Below, piece after piece: positions 46,318 to 55,751 of a stretch of 64,000 nt of DNA. The DNA comes from MFD04716-140 sp963703125 (lineage in GTDB: Bacteria > Bacteroidota > Bacteroidia > Flavobacteriales > Flavobacteriaceae). The position numbers and the translations under genes are program-made. Where the stretch lies: positions 1,612,001-1,676,000 of the forward strand of contig OY969790.1 in NCBI GenBank assembly GCA_963703125.1. Reading direction: 5' to 3'. Each line of letters starts with the position of its first letter. Position 1 is the stretch's first letter. The notes below the pieces were generated by a model. That model ran no database searches and was not told the origin of the DNA. It saw only the letters and a program-made list of their open reading frames with translations.

Positions 46318-46797
46318 TGGTCAAATTTTAAAAGAAAAATACGGTTTTTAAGGGGATTTAACTTCATCAATAGGCATGAGGTTAATTTTGACTTCCTTTT
46401 CCGAAGAATAGATTGAGAAAGCTTCGGTGGCGCTCATCCCGCCATGGCGGATGGCGAAGTTTCAAAATCGGTTTTCCGCTAAGGCGGAAAAATTCCTGCC
46501 GGAAAAGGTGTCTTTTCTTTGATTCGTTTCTTTGGACAAGCAAAGAAATGAACACTTAAAACACAAACTACTATTTCAATTTCTTTCTCGTAGGGCCCAA
46601 AAAGAAAAATAGATCATTTCCATTTAGTTATAAGTAACGAATGAGTAGCAGACCGCCTGGTCGGTTATACCCTATTTCTAGTGTTCAAAGTCTACTTGGA
46701 ATTTACGTTTCTTAGTTGTGCTTTATCGATGAACAAGCATTTTAAAAAAGAATTGGACTTAAAACCGCAAGATACAGACCTATTGGTCTGTCAAAAC
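46318..46797. repeat. 480-base spacer rich in short inverted repeats
   Basis: No gene was found. Clear palindromes are an imperfect one around CCGCCATGGCGG (46435-46453), TTTTCCGC/GCGGAAAA (46472-46491), TTTCTTTG/CAAAGAAA (46527-46548), and ACAGACC/GGTCTGT (46774-46791). The segment around 46511-46552 resembles a short sequence I have seen repeated between genes in Flavobacteriia, so this may be a cluster of dispersed intergenic repeats. The last hairpin lies just after the dprA stop and may act as its terminator. Confidence 0.5.
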
Positions 46798-47916
46798 CTA
46801 AATGGCTTCGAACAATTTTCCCGGTAAAGGTCGTATGACTCCCTTCATTTCCATGTTTAAAAGGGTGGAAGAAACCCGAAAAACAGGAATTCGGCATTCC
46901 AGGGCTATGCTGTCCAACAATTGCTTTCCGTCCTTCTGCAAGAATGAATAAATGGACTTCTCTGTATCGTCCAACTCAACGAAAAGCTGCTTTTGAATGT
47001 TGTTTTTTTCCTTTGGCTCAACTTCCCATCCCAATAAATAAACCAGATCGGCAGCGGATGTTATCATCTGTGCCTTTTGTTGTTTGATCAGATTGTTGCA
47101 TCCGGAGCTAAGTTTGTCTCCAGCTCTTCCAGGTACGGCAAAAACATCGCGATTATAGCTGTTAGCGATATCGGCAGTAACGAGACTTCCGCCTTTTTCC
47201 GCGGATTCAACCACAACTGTCGCCTCACTTATTCCCGCAATAATGCGGTTCCGTTTTAGAAAATTCTCCCGATCAGGATTGCTGGTACTCCAGAATTCAG
47301 TCAAAAAGCCGCCATTTTTCTCTACATCGTGAATATATTTTGAATGTGTTTTGGGATATATCTGATTAAGGCCGTGCGCAAGGCATCCGATTGTTTGAAG
47401 GCCATGCTTCATTGCGGCCTTTTGAATGCATATATCGACCCCGTAGGCAAACCCGCTCACAATGATAGGGTTCAGCGGTGCAATATCTGCAATGAAATTT
47501 TCACAAAAAGCCATTCCATAACTTGTGATATTACGGGTACCCACAATGCTGATGATTTTTCGATTTTCCAAATCAATATTACCCCGTTTGAACATTAAGA
47601 TAGGGCTATCTATGCAATGTTTAAGATACTTGGGATAATCTCGGTCCATGAAGTAAGAAATACCAATATTATTATCCTGAACATATTGATATTCCTTTTC
47701 GGCGGTTTCCAAATATTCGGCATCGTAAAGATTCTTAAGCACGTTGGTACCAACACCATCTATAGTAAGGAGTTTTTGCCTTTTCTCGGCAAAAACCGCC
47801 AAGGGACTTCCACAATGGTTGATCAGTTTTTTGGCGGTGACATCACCAATATTCGCAATATTTTGCAATCTCAGAATTGCAATCAGTTCATTGCGAGTCA
47901 ATTGTAAATTGTTCAT
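46798..47916 (-). CDS. dprA: DNA-processing protein DprA
   Basis: 372-residue protein that loads RecA on incoming single-stranded DNA during natural transformation. A start at 47928 is four codons longer. The N-terminal helix-hairpin region (LQNIANIGDVTAKKLINHCG) is followed by the Rossmann-like DprA core: SIVGTRNITSYG, IIVSGFAYGVDICIQKAA, ENFLKRNRIIAGISEATVVV and GGSLVTADIANSYNRDVFAV. A winged-helix C-terminus ends it. Its presence is consistent with DNA uptake ability, though dprA is widespread. Confidence 0.94.
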   Translation of the reverse strand: MNNLQLTRNELIAILRLQNIANIGDVTAKKLINHCGSPLAVFAEKRQKLLTIDGVGTNVLKNLYDAEYLETAEKEYQYVQDNNIGISYFMDRDYPKYLKHCIDSPILMFKRGNIDLENRKIISIVGTRNITSYGMAFCENFIADIAPLNPIIVSGFAYGVDICIQKAAMKHGLQTIGCLAHGLNQIYPKTHSKYIHDVEKNGGFLTEFWSTSNPDRENFLKRNRIIAGISEATVVVESAEKGGSLVTADIANSYNRDVFAVPGRAGDKLSSGCNNLIKQQKAQMITSAADLVYLLGWEVEPKEKNNIQKQLFVELDDTEKSIYSFLQKDGKQLLDSIALECRIPVFRVSSTLLNMEMKGVIRPLPGKLFEAI

Positions 47917-48005
47917 AGTTATCCACAAAATACATAAAATTTAATGTTAATAAAAAGTTACGGGCACGGTTTTGAACCACTGAATTTTTTTTAATATTTG
48001 CCGAT

Positions 48006-48962
48006 ATGCCCATAGAACACTATATAACCGAATTGCTTTATAGATACAACTGTGTTGTAGTACCCGATTTTGGTGCTTTTTTGACACAAACAAGGCCGGC
48101 ATTGATCAATAGCCATACAAACACTATATATCCGCCCGCCAAGGAGCTTTCGTTCAATGGACAATTGACATCCAACGATGGTCTATTGATTTCATATATG
48201 GCCGAAGCGGAAAAGACCTCTTATGATAAAATGCTTGGTGAGGTGAATGCAACTATAGCTGAATGGGGTCGCAAATTGAAAAATGGTGAAAGGTTGCTCC
48301 TTGAAAATATTGGAGGTCTTCGAATGAACAAGGATGGGAAACTCGTATTTCAGCCCTCCGACAAAATAAACTATCTAACCTCTTCGTTCGGCTTATCTTC
48401 CATAATGTCCTTTCCTGTTACTAGAGAGGTATTGAAAGAGGAAGTCACACAATTGGAGAAGCGAATTCCTTTTATTATTACCCCCGAACAAAAGGAAAGA
48501 TCGGTGTATACTTTTAGGCCTTATTTAAAATATGCCGCAATATTTTTATTGGCACTTTCAACGGGATTGACCACCTTCCGTTTTTATGAAGAGACCAAAA
48601 ACGTTCGCCAACTGGCTCGCCAAGAGGCCCAACAAAAAGTTTCAGAACATATTCAAGAAGCCACATTTTTTGACACGACACCTTTAGAGTTGCCAACAAT
48701 TACTTTAAATGTAGTTACCAAAAAAGATAATGTTCCTATGCACCATATCGTTGCGGGCGCTTTTCGATTCAAGAAAAATGCCGACAAAAAAATGCTCCAG
48801 CTTCAGCAGCAGGGCTACCAAGCAGAATACTTGGGAACAAACGATTTTGGTCTGCATATGGTCACCTATGGAAGTTACACGGATGCTTCGGAAGCCTTGA
48901 AAGCGTTACATGCAATCAAAAATTCACAGTCAAACGACGCTTGGCTTCTTTCTAAAAAATAA
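48006..48962 (+). CDS. HU-CCDC81-type / SPOR domain protein
   Basis: 318-residue protein. The N-terminal two-thirds (residues 1-130) match the Bacteroidota HU-like CCDC81 domains (MPIEHYITELLYRYNCVVVP, NGERLLLENIGGLR). A single membrane helix lies near residues 179-195 (YAAIFLLALSTGLTTFRFY). The C-terminus (about 240-318) is a SPOR domain (HHIVAGAFRFKKNADKKML ... YGSYTDASEALKAL), which binds denuded peptidoglycan at division sites. Role is probably at the cell envelope during division. Divergent from dprA. Confidence 0.85.
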   Translation: MPIEHYITELLYRYNCVVVPDFGAFLTQTRPALINSHTNTIYPPAKELSFNGQLTSNDGLLISYMAEAEKTSYDKMLGEVNATIAEWGRKLKNGERLLLENIGGLRMNKDGKLVFQPSDKINYLTSSFGLSSIMSFPVTREVLKEEVTQLEKRIPFIITPEQKERSVYTFRPYLKYAAIFLLALSTGLTTFRFYEETKNVRQLARQEAQQKVSEHIQEATFFDTTPLELPTITLNVVTKKDNVPMHHIVAGAFRFKKNADKKMLQLQQQGYQAEYLGTNDFGLHMVTYGSYTDASEALKALHAIKNSQSNDAWLLSKK

Positions 48963-49018
48963 GGAACTTCCTCTTTTCACCTTATTTATTGCGACTATCT
49001 TTGCATGAAATTTTAAAA

Positions 49019-49462
49019 ATGGAACCAAAAAATCCCAGTGATTCAAGAACCGTAATGACCGATATGGTGCTACCAAGTGAGACCAATCCCCTCAACAACC
49101 TATTTGGTGGCGAGCTTTTGGCCAGAATGGACCGTGCCGCCAGTATTGCGGCTCGCCGACATAGTAGAAGAATTACCGTAACGGCATCGGTAAATCATGT
49201 GGCATTTAATCAGGCAGTCCCATTGGGCAGTGTGGTAACCGTAGAGGCAGTCGTTTCAAGGGCCTTTAATACCTCTATGGAAGTCTATATTGATGTTTGG
49301 ATGGAAGATCGCTACAACGGTAAGCGAACAAAGGCCAACGAGGCCATATATACCTTTGTGGCCGTTGACGAAACTGGCAAACCTACCGAGGTTCCTGCCC
49401 TGGCCCAGAGACCAAATTGGAAAAGCAACGTTTTGACGGTGCACTGCGCAGAAAACAGCTAA
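49019..49462 (+). CDS. Acyl-CoA thioesterase (hotdog fold)
   Basis: 147-residue hotdog thioesterase of the YciA/BACH group, which hydrolyses acyl-CoA. Landmarks are TNPLNNLFGGELLARMDRAA, with the active-site Asn-Asn-Gly and Asp residues, and VTASVNHVAFNQAVPLGSVV. An in-frame TTG at 48989 gives a longer, less likely start. It is 56 bases after the SPOR gene in the same direction and may share its transcript. Confidence 0.9.
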   Translation: MEPKNPSDSRTVMTDMVLPSETNPLNNLFGGELLARMDRAASIAARRHSRRITVTASVNHVAFNQAVPLGSVVTVEAVVSRAFNTSMEVYIDVWMEDRYNGKRTKANEAIYTFVAVDETGKPTEVPALAQRPNWKSNVLTVHCAENS

Positions 49463-49544
49463 GTCTGGTACTTGCCGGAAAAATGAGCCCCCACGATGCT
49501 ACAGAGCTCAAGGCTTTGTTTATTGATTAATTCAAAGGTTGAAA

Positions 49545-50777
49545 TTACAGATGGTAAACCCATTCTTCCGGGTTTAATTTTGTTGTATCCTTGTGCAGAT
49601 AAAACTTTAAGCGGGTCTGCCCATTATCCCGATTGGTATAAATATCCCCCAAAGCGGTTTTGGCCTCCACAATATCGCCCTTTTTAACATATAAGGTAGA
49701 AAGATTGTAATAGGTGCTGATATAGTTCCCATGTTTAAGCTGAACCGCCTTGTTACCTCCCGGAACGGAGATAATAGCGATAACCTCACCTTTAAAAATG
49801 GCCCTTGCCTTGGCCCCTACATCCGTATTTATAATAACCCCATTGCTTTCATGTTTTACCCCTGGATAAACTGCATCATTATAAACCCCAAAACCCTGGC
49901 TTTTGATACCTTTTTCAACTGGCCATATAAGCTTGCCTTTATTTGCCGAAAAATTATTGGCTACAATGGCAGCTTCAGGTGTCAATACAAAAGTACTTGT
50001 ACTGGTGCTTGTTTTACCAGCTTTCTTATTCGATGCGGCTATGGCACTTCGTATCAAATTATCGATCTGCCTATCAATTTCCTTGGCTTCCCTTTTTTTC
50101 TTATCGATCGCCGAGGCATACTTACTTTCATTTTTACGAATAGTTCCCAATAGCTCCTTTTGATTTTTAATTTCGGCCATTAATTGTGCTTGGGCCTTTT
50201 TGTTTTGGGCTATCAATACCTCTTTTACCTTTCTTTCCTCGTTCAAATCACTGTTTAGCCTGGCGAGTTCATCCGTTTTTTCAATAATCTGTTCGCCTTG
50301 TTTCTTTCTAAATTCAGTATACTGTTTCATATACTGGAACCGTTTAAAGGCCTGAAAAAAATTGGAAGATGACAAAAGGAACATCAGCCTGCTCTGCTTG
50401 GATTTATTCTGATAGGATTTTTGAATCATGGCTCCATAATCTTCCTTCAAAGACTTTAGGTCCCCACGCAATTTTGAAATATTACGGATATTGGAATTAA
50501 TTTGCCGATTTAATAAATTGGATTGTTGATTGGTAACCCGAATCAACTCTTGACGGACATTGATTTTCTTGTCCAACGCCTCCATTTGATCTAAAACGTT
50601 CCCCTTTTCCTTCGTTTCGGCAAATAATAGCCGATTTATTTCGCGTATTTCATTCTGAAGATTTTCGCGCTTTTCTTCAAGAGCCTTTTGCTCACTTGTT
50701 TGGGCAAAGGAGTATTGTGACATAAAAACTGCCACAATCATTGCACATAAGAATCGAGAGGAGCTTCTAAATGTCAT
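49545..50777 (-). CDS. EnvC-like murein hydrolase activator (degenerate M23 domain)
   Basis: 410-residue exported protein: signal (FLCAMIVAVFMSQYSFA), a long coiled coil (residues about 25-250), then a LytM/M23 domain (about 290-410). In the M23 domain the zinc-site text is changed: VKHESNGVIINTD and LKFYLHKDT replace the usual HxxxD and LHFE motifs. Such degenerate LytM proteins do not cut the wall but activate amidases, as E. coli EnvC does. It overlaps the DUF4292 gene by 11 bases and belongs to the envelope gene run to the right. Confidence 0.88.
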   Translation of the reverse strand: MTFRSSSRFLCAMIVAVFMSQYSFAQTSEQKALEEKRENLQNEIREINRLLFAETKEKGNVLDQMEALDKKINVRQELIRVTNQQSNLLNRQINSNIRNISKLRGDLKSLKEDYGAMIQKSYQNKSKQSRLMFLLSSSNFFQAFKRFQYMKQYTEFRKKQGEQIIEKTDELARLNSDLNEERKVKEVLIAQNKKAQAQLMAEIKNQKELLGTIRKNESKYASAIDKKKREAKEIDRQIDNLIRSAIAASNKKAGKTSTSTSTFVLTPEAAIVANNFSANKGKLIWPVEKGIKSQGFGVYNDAVYPGVKHESNGVIINTDVGAKARAIFKGEVIAIISVPGGNKAVQLKHGNYISTYYNLSTLYVKKGDIVEAKTALGDIYTNRDNGQTRLKFYLHKDTTKLNPEEWVYHL

Positions 50778-51564
50778 CTTTGGTCAAAACTATTTCCTTA
50801 TATCCTTTTGGTATTGAATATGGAAAATTCATGGGCTCATTGAACTCCATGTTCCTATATTCAATATCAATGGTGTTTCTCGTGTTGCCCTCAGTTGCAA
50901 GGATAAATATTTCATTGGGCAAGATCCACTTATTTACTTTTTGGTAATTTTTATAATTGATATCAAGTGTCCTATTCTTTAAAGGTTCGGACAGTTGCTG
51001 CGCAGCAATTTTAAAGTTTTTTGGCTCTATTTGAAACAAAACCTTTATCATTTCCAAGGAATTCTTTGGTCTTAACTCATAATTTTCCCCTAAAATAGTA
51101 ACATCATATTTATCATCCCGAAGATTGAACAATGCCTGTCCCAGAAGCAGGTTTTGAACTTTTTCAAAATCAAGTTCGGTGCCAAGAAGGTTGCTCAAAT
51201 AGGCAAAATCACCATCAAAATATTCATTTTCCAGCTTGTTGTAGTATGAAACACGGTCCGGCGTGATATAGGCCTTTACAATGCCCAAAGGGGCACTCAT
51301 CCATATTACTTCGTCCTTTTTTATTCTTAAGCTCACAGAAACTCCCTGTGCGTCCTCACCATCGGAATAATCAATTTTAACCTTTCCGCTAAGGGTCTTA
51401 AATTGCAGCTCATTCTGATAATGGGACCTGATAATGGTCTTTGCCGAAAGTGAGGCATCCAAAACACCATCGGAAATTATTTTTTTGGATTTGCAGGATA
51501 CCACAAAAATTAAAAGGAAACCAAGCAACAAAGGACGGAATACATATGGAGGCCTATTTTTCAT
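50767..51564 (-). CDS. DUF4292 lipoprotein
   Basis: 265-residue lipoprotein of the DUF4292 family (LolA-like beta fold). The signal PLLLGFLLIFVVSC has a lipobox. Conserved text includes DYSDGEDAQGVSVSLRIKKD and DEVIWMSAPLGIVKAYITPD. In Flavobacteriia this family sits beside an EnvC-like gene and a TPR gene, as here, which suggests envelope maintenance. Function is unproven. Confidence 0.87.
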   Translation of the reverse strand: MKNRPPYVFRPLLLGFLLIFVVSCKSKKIISDGVLDASLSAKTIIRSHYQNELQFKTLSGKVKIDYSDGEDAQGVSVSLRIKKDEVIWMSAPLGIVKAYITPDRVSYYNKLENEYFDGDFAYLSNLLGTELDFEKVQNLLLGQALFNLRDDKYDVTILGENYELRPKNSLEMIKVLFQIEPKNFKIAAQQLSEPLKNRTLDINYKNYQKVNKWILPNEIFILATEGNTRNTIDIEYRNMEFNEPMNFPYSIPKGYKEIVLTKDDI

Positions 51565-51684
51565 CGGCTGATGTTTATTTGTTTTTTATAAGTCAGACCT
51601 GCCCGACTTTGCCATTCAGGCGGGTGTAATTCGCCTATCAACATTTTGGTTGGTATTTAAAATTCTTATGGCTCATTTCATAGC

Positions 51685-52620
51685 CTAAAAGCCTGATTTT
51701 ATCTTGCGAAGATACATATTTGACTTTGAAATATTATCGAGGGCTGCATAGGCATCGGCCAATTCTTGATAGATTCTATTCGCCAAATAAACATCGTCCA
51801 AAAGGTAGTCCAAAGAAGATTCAAGGACTTCAATCGCCTCTTTATAATCGGATCTTCGATTTAAGGCATACCCCTGGGCATAATAAAAGAGGGGATGGGA
51901 TGGGTAGCTTTCCAATGCTTCGGTGGCAAGTTTTTCAAGTGATTCCATTGAATTTGAACTTATTGACTCCTCTATTTTCTTCATATAATCCCCAACCGAA
52001 CCGTCCTGTGATGCGTCTTTGGGGCTCATTGAAATAGTGTTATTTTCAATTTTGTTTCTTTGAACGGAATCATTGATTTTTAAGGACAGTTCTTTTGTAA
52101 AGCTCGTTGGCTTTAAATCCTTTAAAACTTTCAGGGCGGCTTCATAACTCTTTTGCCTGAAAAAAACCAACGCCAAATTCTCCTTTAATTTGTCATTGTC
52201 AAATGGAATCTTGGAGCTTATATTTTCAATTGAACCGCCTTGTATCTGAAGTATTTCTTCCAGGGTGTTCAAGTACCACAGATTTTCCGGCTCCGCTGAA
52301 AGTGCTTCGATAGCATATTCTTGTGCTTGAACGTATTTTTTGTCCCCAAAATAAGCCTTCGCCAGTTCATGGTCCAATGCGCTATTTTCTGGATCAAGTT
52401 GTTTACATTTCAACAGCAGAACAATGGCCCGATCATAGTTTTCGATCCCTTTTTGCTTTAAAGCCTCAAAAAAGTTTTCCTGAAAATCGTCGGAATATCC
52501 ATCCAGAAAAACCTCTGCGCTTTCCTCGGCCACTGGCACTTTTTCTTGGGCATGCAGTGCTAGTGGGATTTGGAACAATCCCAAAAAGAAAATAAAAATG
52601 CGCCATCGTATTAGCATCAA
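51685..52620 (-). CDS. Exported tetratricopeptide-repeat protein
   Basis: 311-residue protein with an N-terminal signal (LIRWRIFIFFLGLFQIPLAL) and several TPR-like helical repeats (YDRAIVLLLKCKQLDPENSA, YVQAQEYAIEALSAEPENLW, YYAQGYALNRRSDYKEAIEV). It is probably periplasmic and a protein-protein adaptor. First or second gene of the leftward envelope run with DUF4292 and EnvC, between dut and DUF4292. Confidence 0.85.
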   Translation of the reverse strand: MMLIRWRIFIFFLGLFQIPLALHAQEKVPVAEESAEVFLDGYSDDFQENFFEALKQKGIENYDRAIVLLLKCKQLDPENSALDHELAKAYFGDKKYVQAQEYAIEALSAEPENLWYLNTLEEILQIQGGSIENISSKIPFDNDKLKENLALVFFRQKSYEAALKVLKDLKPTSFTKELSLKINDSVQRNKIENNTISMSPKDASQDGSVGDYMKKIEESISSNSMESLEKLATEALESYPSHPLFYYAQGYALNRRSDYKEAIEVLESSLDYLLDDVYLANRIYQELADAYAALDNISKSNMYLRKIKSGF

Positions 52621-52683
52621 TCAAAAAGTTTTGCAAACTGTGAAGTTATCCCAGAAAATTTACACAATGATAAATTCAATACT

Positions 52684-53118
52684 TTATTTGACCCCCGTAC
52701 TGCCAAAACCACCTTCGCCTCTTGAGGTTTCGGAAAGGCCCTCAACTTCTTCCCATTCCGCCCTTTCATGTTTTGAAATGACAAGCTGGGCAATCCGCTC
52801 CCCGTTTTCGATGGTAAATTCCTCATTGGAAAGATTCACAAGAATTACGCCGATCTCTCCGCGATAATCGGCATCTATGGTTCCCGGGGCATTCAAAACC
52901 GTAATTCCTCTTTTGGCCGCCAATCCACTCCTAGGTCTTACTTGTGCTTCAAATCCCAGTGGCAATTCAATGAACAATCCGGTTTTGACAATTGCCCTAG
53001 CCAAAGGTTTTAATTTAATATCCTCGGAAATATTGGCACGTAAATCCATTCCAGCGGAAGCAATGGTTTCATAGTTGGGTAATGAATGTGCGGATTTGTT
53101 AATTATTCTGATCTTCAT
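52684..53118 (-). CDS. dut: dUTP diphosphatase
   Basis: 144-residue trimeric dUTPase that hydrolyses dUTP to dUMP, keeping uracil out of DNA. All five motifs are seen: SAGMDLRA, VRPRSGLA, NAPGTIDADYRGEI, ENGERIAQLVI and RGEGGFGSTG. Full length. It lies between a flippase gene and a TPR gene in one leftward run. Confidence 0.97.
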   Translation of the reverse strand: MKIRIINKSAHSLPNYETIASAGMDLRANISEDIKLKPLARAIVKTGLFIELPLGFEAQVRPRSGLAAKRGITVLNAPGTIDADYRGEIGVILVNLSNEEFTIENGERIAQLVISKHERAEWEEVEGLSETSRGEGGFGSTGVK

Positions 53119-53196
53119 CTGTACGTATTAATTCAATAAGGCCATCTGAAATTCAAATCGGTAAAAGAACCATTCTTTTTTGGCCTCATTAGGATT

Positions 53197-54675
53197 TTAA
53201 GTCTTTTTAGGTGATGGTTTGTTTAAAAATATTTGTTTTAACATATCTCCTTCCAACCTGTAGATAAGTCCCAAAAATAACAATAGCAATACCGTACCGA
53301 CATACATATTTCTATTGAACACATAGAAAGATAATCCTGAAAATAAGATGGAAATACCCAAGTAGAAAGTAATTTTTCTAAAATTATAAGGTACCGGATA
53401 ATACATTCTACCAAAAAACAACGATAGGACCATCATTGATCCATAGGCAACCAAGGTAGCCACCGCGGATGCCATATACCCATATTTTGGAATAAAGGCA
53501 ATATTGATTATTATAGTCAAAATGGCTCCAATCGATGAGATATACGCGCCAAAATGGGTTCTGTCGGTCACCTTGTACCATACCGATAGGTTGTGATAAA
53601 TGCCCAAAAAGAAACTCGCCAAAATAATTATGGGAACCACGGACATAGCTTCCCAATAGTCCGGATTCCGGATGAAAACTTCTTTCAAGAGATCTGAATA
53701 CACAATTACGGAAAGTAGTATAATACTTCCCAGCATCACAAAGTAATTTGTAATCTGCGCGTATGCCCTTTGCGGGTTCTGTGTGTTGAAATGGCTAAAG
53801 AAAAAGGGTTCGATCCCCATACGGAAAGCAGTTGCGAACAAGGTCATAAAAAGAGCCAATTTCACACATGCCGAATACATCCCTACCATACTTTCTGATA
53901 TGTTCTCTGGTAGCAACCATTCCAACAAAATGCGATCAAAAACTTCATTAATGGTGAACGCGATACCCGCAATCATAACGGGCAAAGAATACTTAAGCAT
54001 CCGTTTCCATAGATCAAAATCAAATTTCAAAGGCCTCCTCATATATAAGTGTGGCAGCAATAGTAAGGTTACGCTACTAGCTATAAGGTTGGCAATGAAG
54101 ATATATGATATTTCAAAATTCGGGATGTTCAATGGGCTTAAAATAGACTCTGGATTGCCCTCAACCACTTTTGGGACGAACCAAAGAAAAAACAAATTAA
54201 ACCCAAAATTGACACTTACATTTAGTGATTTTATCACTGCATATTTCATTGGCTTTTCAGTTGCCCTGAGCCATGCAAAAGGTACAATGACCAATGCATC
54301 AAGCACTAATATTATGATGGCATATGTAATATATCTAGGTTCAATACCTGTAAAACTAGATAGGGTGCTTCTTAGTAGAAGTCCCATAATTAAAAAGATA
54401 AGTGATGTTCCCAATATGGAAAGCAATGAAGTAGACACTACCACTTTGCGATCATGTTTCCCACTATAAAAGCGAAAAAAAGCAGTCTCCATTCCATATG
54501 CCAAAAAAACATTGAAGATGGCGAACCATGCAAAAATTATGGACAACTGACCATATCCATTGGTTTCCATTACCCCAGTATATAATGGCAGAAGAAAAAA
54601 GGAAAGCATTCTGGGAAATACAGTAGCCAAACCGTAGAAAAGTGTATGCTTTACAAGTTTTTTAATTGGATTCAA
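53197..54675 (-). CDS. Polysaccharide biosynthesis flippase (MATE-like, Wzx type)
   Basis: 492-residue integral membrane protein with about 14 hydrophobic helices. The N-terminus (LVKHTLFYGLATVFPRMLSF) matches the Wzx/polysaccharide flippase family. It may move lipid-linked oligosaccharides across the inner membrane for surface polysaccharide. No glycosyltransferase genes are adjacent. Next gene in the same direction is dut, 78 bases downstream. Confidence 0.88.
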   Translation of the reverse strand: MNPIKKLVKHTLFYGLATVFPRMLSFFLLPLYTGVMETNGYGQLSIIFAWFAIFNVFLAYGMETAFFRFYSGKHDRKVVVSTSLLSILGTSLIFLIMGLLLRSTLSSFTGIEPRYITYAIIILVLDALVIVPFAWLRATEKPMKYAVIKSLNVSVNFGFNLFFLWFVPKVVEGNPESILSPLNIPNFEISYIFIANLIASSVTLLLLPHLYMRRPLKFDFDLWKRMLKYSLPVMIAGIAFTINEVFDRILLEWLLPENISESMVGMYSACVKLALFMTLFATAFRMGIEPFFFSHFNTQNPQRAYAQITNYFVMLGSIILLSVIVYSDLLKEVFIRNPDYWEAMSVVPIIILASFFLGIYHNLSVWYKVTDRTHFGAYISSIGAILTIIINIAFIPKYGYMASAVATLVAYGSMMVLSLFFGRMYYPVPYNFRKITFYLGISILFSGLSFYVFNRNMYVGTVLLLLFLGLIYRLEGDMLKQIFLNKPSPKKT

Positions 54676-54750
54676 GACTAACTATTAAACCTTAAATGTA
54701 GCCATTTAAACCCGTGTAACAAAGGTTGTATTGGCATTCCCCCAAAATCA

Positions 54751-54773
54751 AAAAAACCCGCCAATGGCGGGTT
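54751..54773 (-). terminator. Terminator of the ATP synthase operon
   Basis: On the minus strand AACCCGCC/GGCGGGTT (8 base pairs, loop 3) is followed by a T run. It lies 22 bases after the atpG stop. Confidence 0.88.
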
Positions 54774-54794
54774 GTAATATATACATTTCAATTC

Positions 54795-55655
54795 TTAATT
54801 ATTCAAAGCTTCCGCACCACCTACAATTTCTAGAATCTCATTGGTAATGGCAGCCTGCCTTGCCTTATTATAGGTCAATTTTAATTGATTTCTCAAATCG
54901 GTAGCATTGTCGGTCGCCTTATGCATTGCAGTCATACGTGCTCCGTGTTCACTGGCAAAGGAATCCCGAATACCTTTGTACAATTGGGTCTTAAGGGATT
55001 TAGGTATCAATTGCTCAACAATCTCCAATCTGGAGGGTTCAAAAATATAATCCGAATTTGCATTCCCTGCACCTTCAACAGGCACAATAGGCAAGAATTG
55101 CTCCGTCATTATTATCTGGGTAGCGGCATTCTTAAACTTGTTATAAACGATATCTATACGGTCATAATTGCCGTTCTTGAACTGATCCATCAACTCTTCC
55201 GCTATTTGGGCCACATTCTCAAAAGTCAAATCTTCATAAACTGCACTTTTGTTAGCGATGACCTTGAATTTCTTAGACAGCATATCATTAGCCTTTTTTC
55301 CAATGGCCATGATATCAACCTTCTTCCCGGCGTAAGTCTCATTCGCCAAAAGTGAGCTTTGTTTAATAATGTTCGTATTGAAAGCACCACAAAGTCCCCT
55401 GTTTGATGTAATCGCCACAATCAGAACCTTTTTAATTTCGCGATTATCCGAAAACTTGCTGCCGCTATCCGAATTCAAGCTAGCACTCAAACTCTGCAAA
55501 AGTTCAGTCAGTTTATCGGCATATGGGCGCATGGCAGTAATCGCGTCCTGAGCTTTCTTCAATTTCGCAGCAGATACCATTTTCATGGCACTGGTAATCT
55601 GCATGGTCGAAGAAACCGATGCAATTCTGTTCCGTATCTCTTTTAAATTGGCCAT
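54795..55655 (-). CDS. atpG: ATP synthase F1 gamma subunit
   Basis: 286-residue rotor shaft of the F1 motor. The N-terminal helix starts MANLKEIRNRIASVSSTMQI, and the C-terminal helix ends LTYNKARQAAITNEILEIVG, the conserved ends that turn inside the alpha3beta3 ring. Last gene of the leftward cluster; atpD and atpC (beta and epsilon) are not in the window, the usual split in Bacteroidota. Confidence 0.96.
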   Translation of the reverse strand: MANLKEIRNRIASVSSTMQITSAMKMVSAAKLKKAQDAITAMRPYADKLTELLQSLSASLNSDSGSKFSDNREIKKVLIVAITSNRGLCGAFNTNIIKQSSLLANETYAGKKVDIMAIGKKANDMLSKKFKVIANKSAVYEDLTFENVAQIAEELMDQFKNGNYDRIDIVYNKFKNAATQIIMTEQFLPIVPVEGAGNANSDYIFEPSRLEIVEQLIPKSLKTQLYKGIRDSFASEHGARMTAMHKATDNATDLRNQLKLTYNKARQAAITNEILEIVGGAEALNN

Positions 55656-55751
55656 TTTTTCCTATTCTAAATCCTTTCCAAAGGGCAGGACTTTTAAATA
55701 ATTAATTATTGTAATCCTTACATTTTACCGCTTGTGCAATAAATGAGAGGA

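Noticed and set aside
51594..51640. Repeat-like GC-rich stretch between DUF4292 and TPR genes
   Set aside because: It resembles dispersed intergenic repeats, but the arms do not pair well and only one copy is in the window.
53783..54469. Long rightward frame (228 codons) opposite the flippase gene
   Set aside because: It is antisense to a well-supported membrane protein; its content only mirrors that gene and has no family character.
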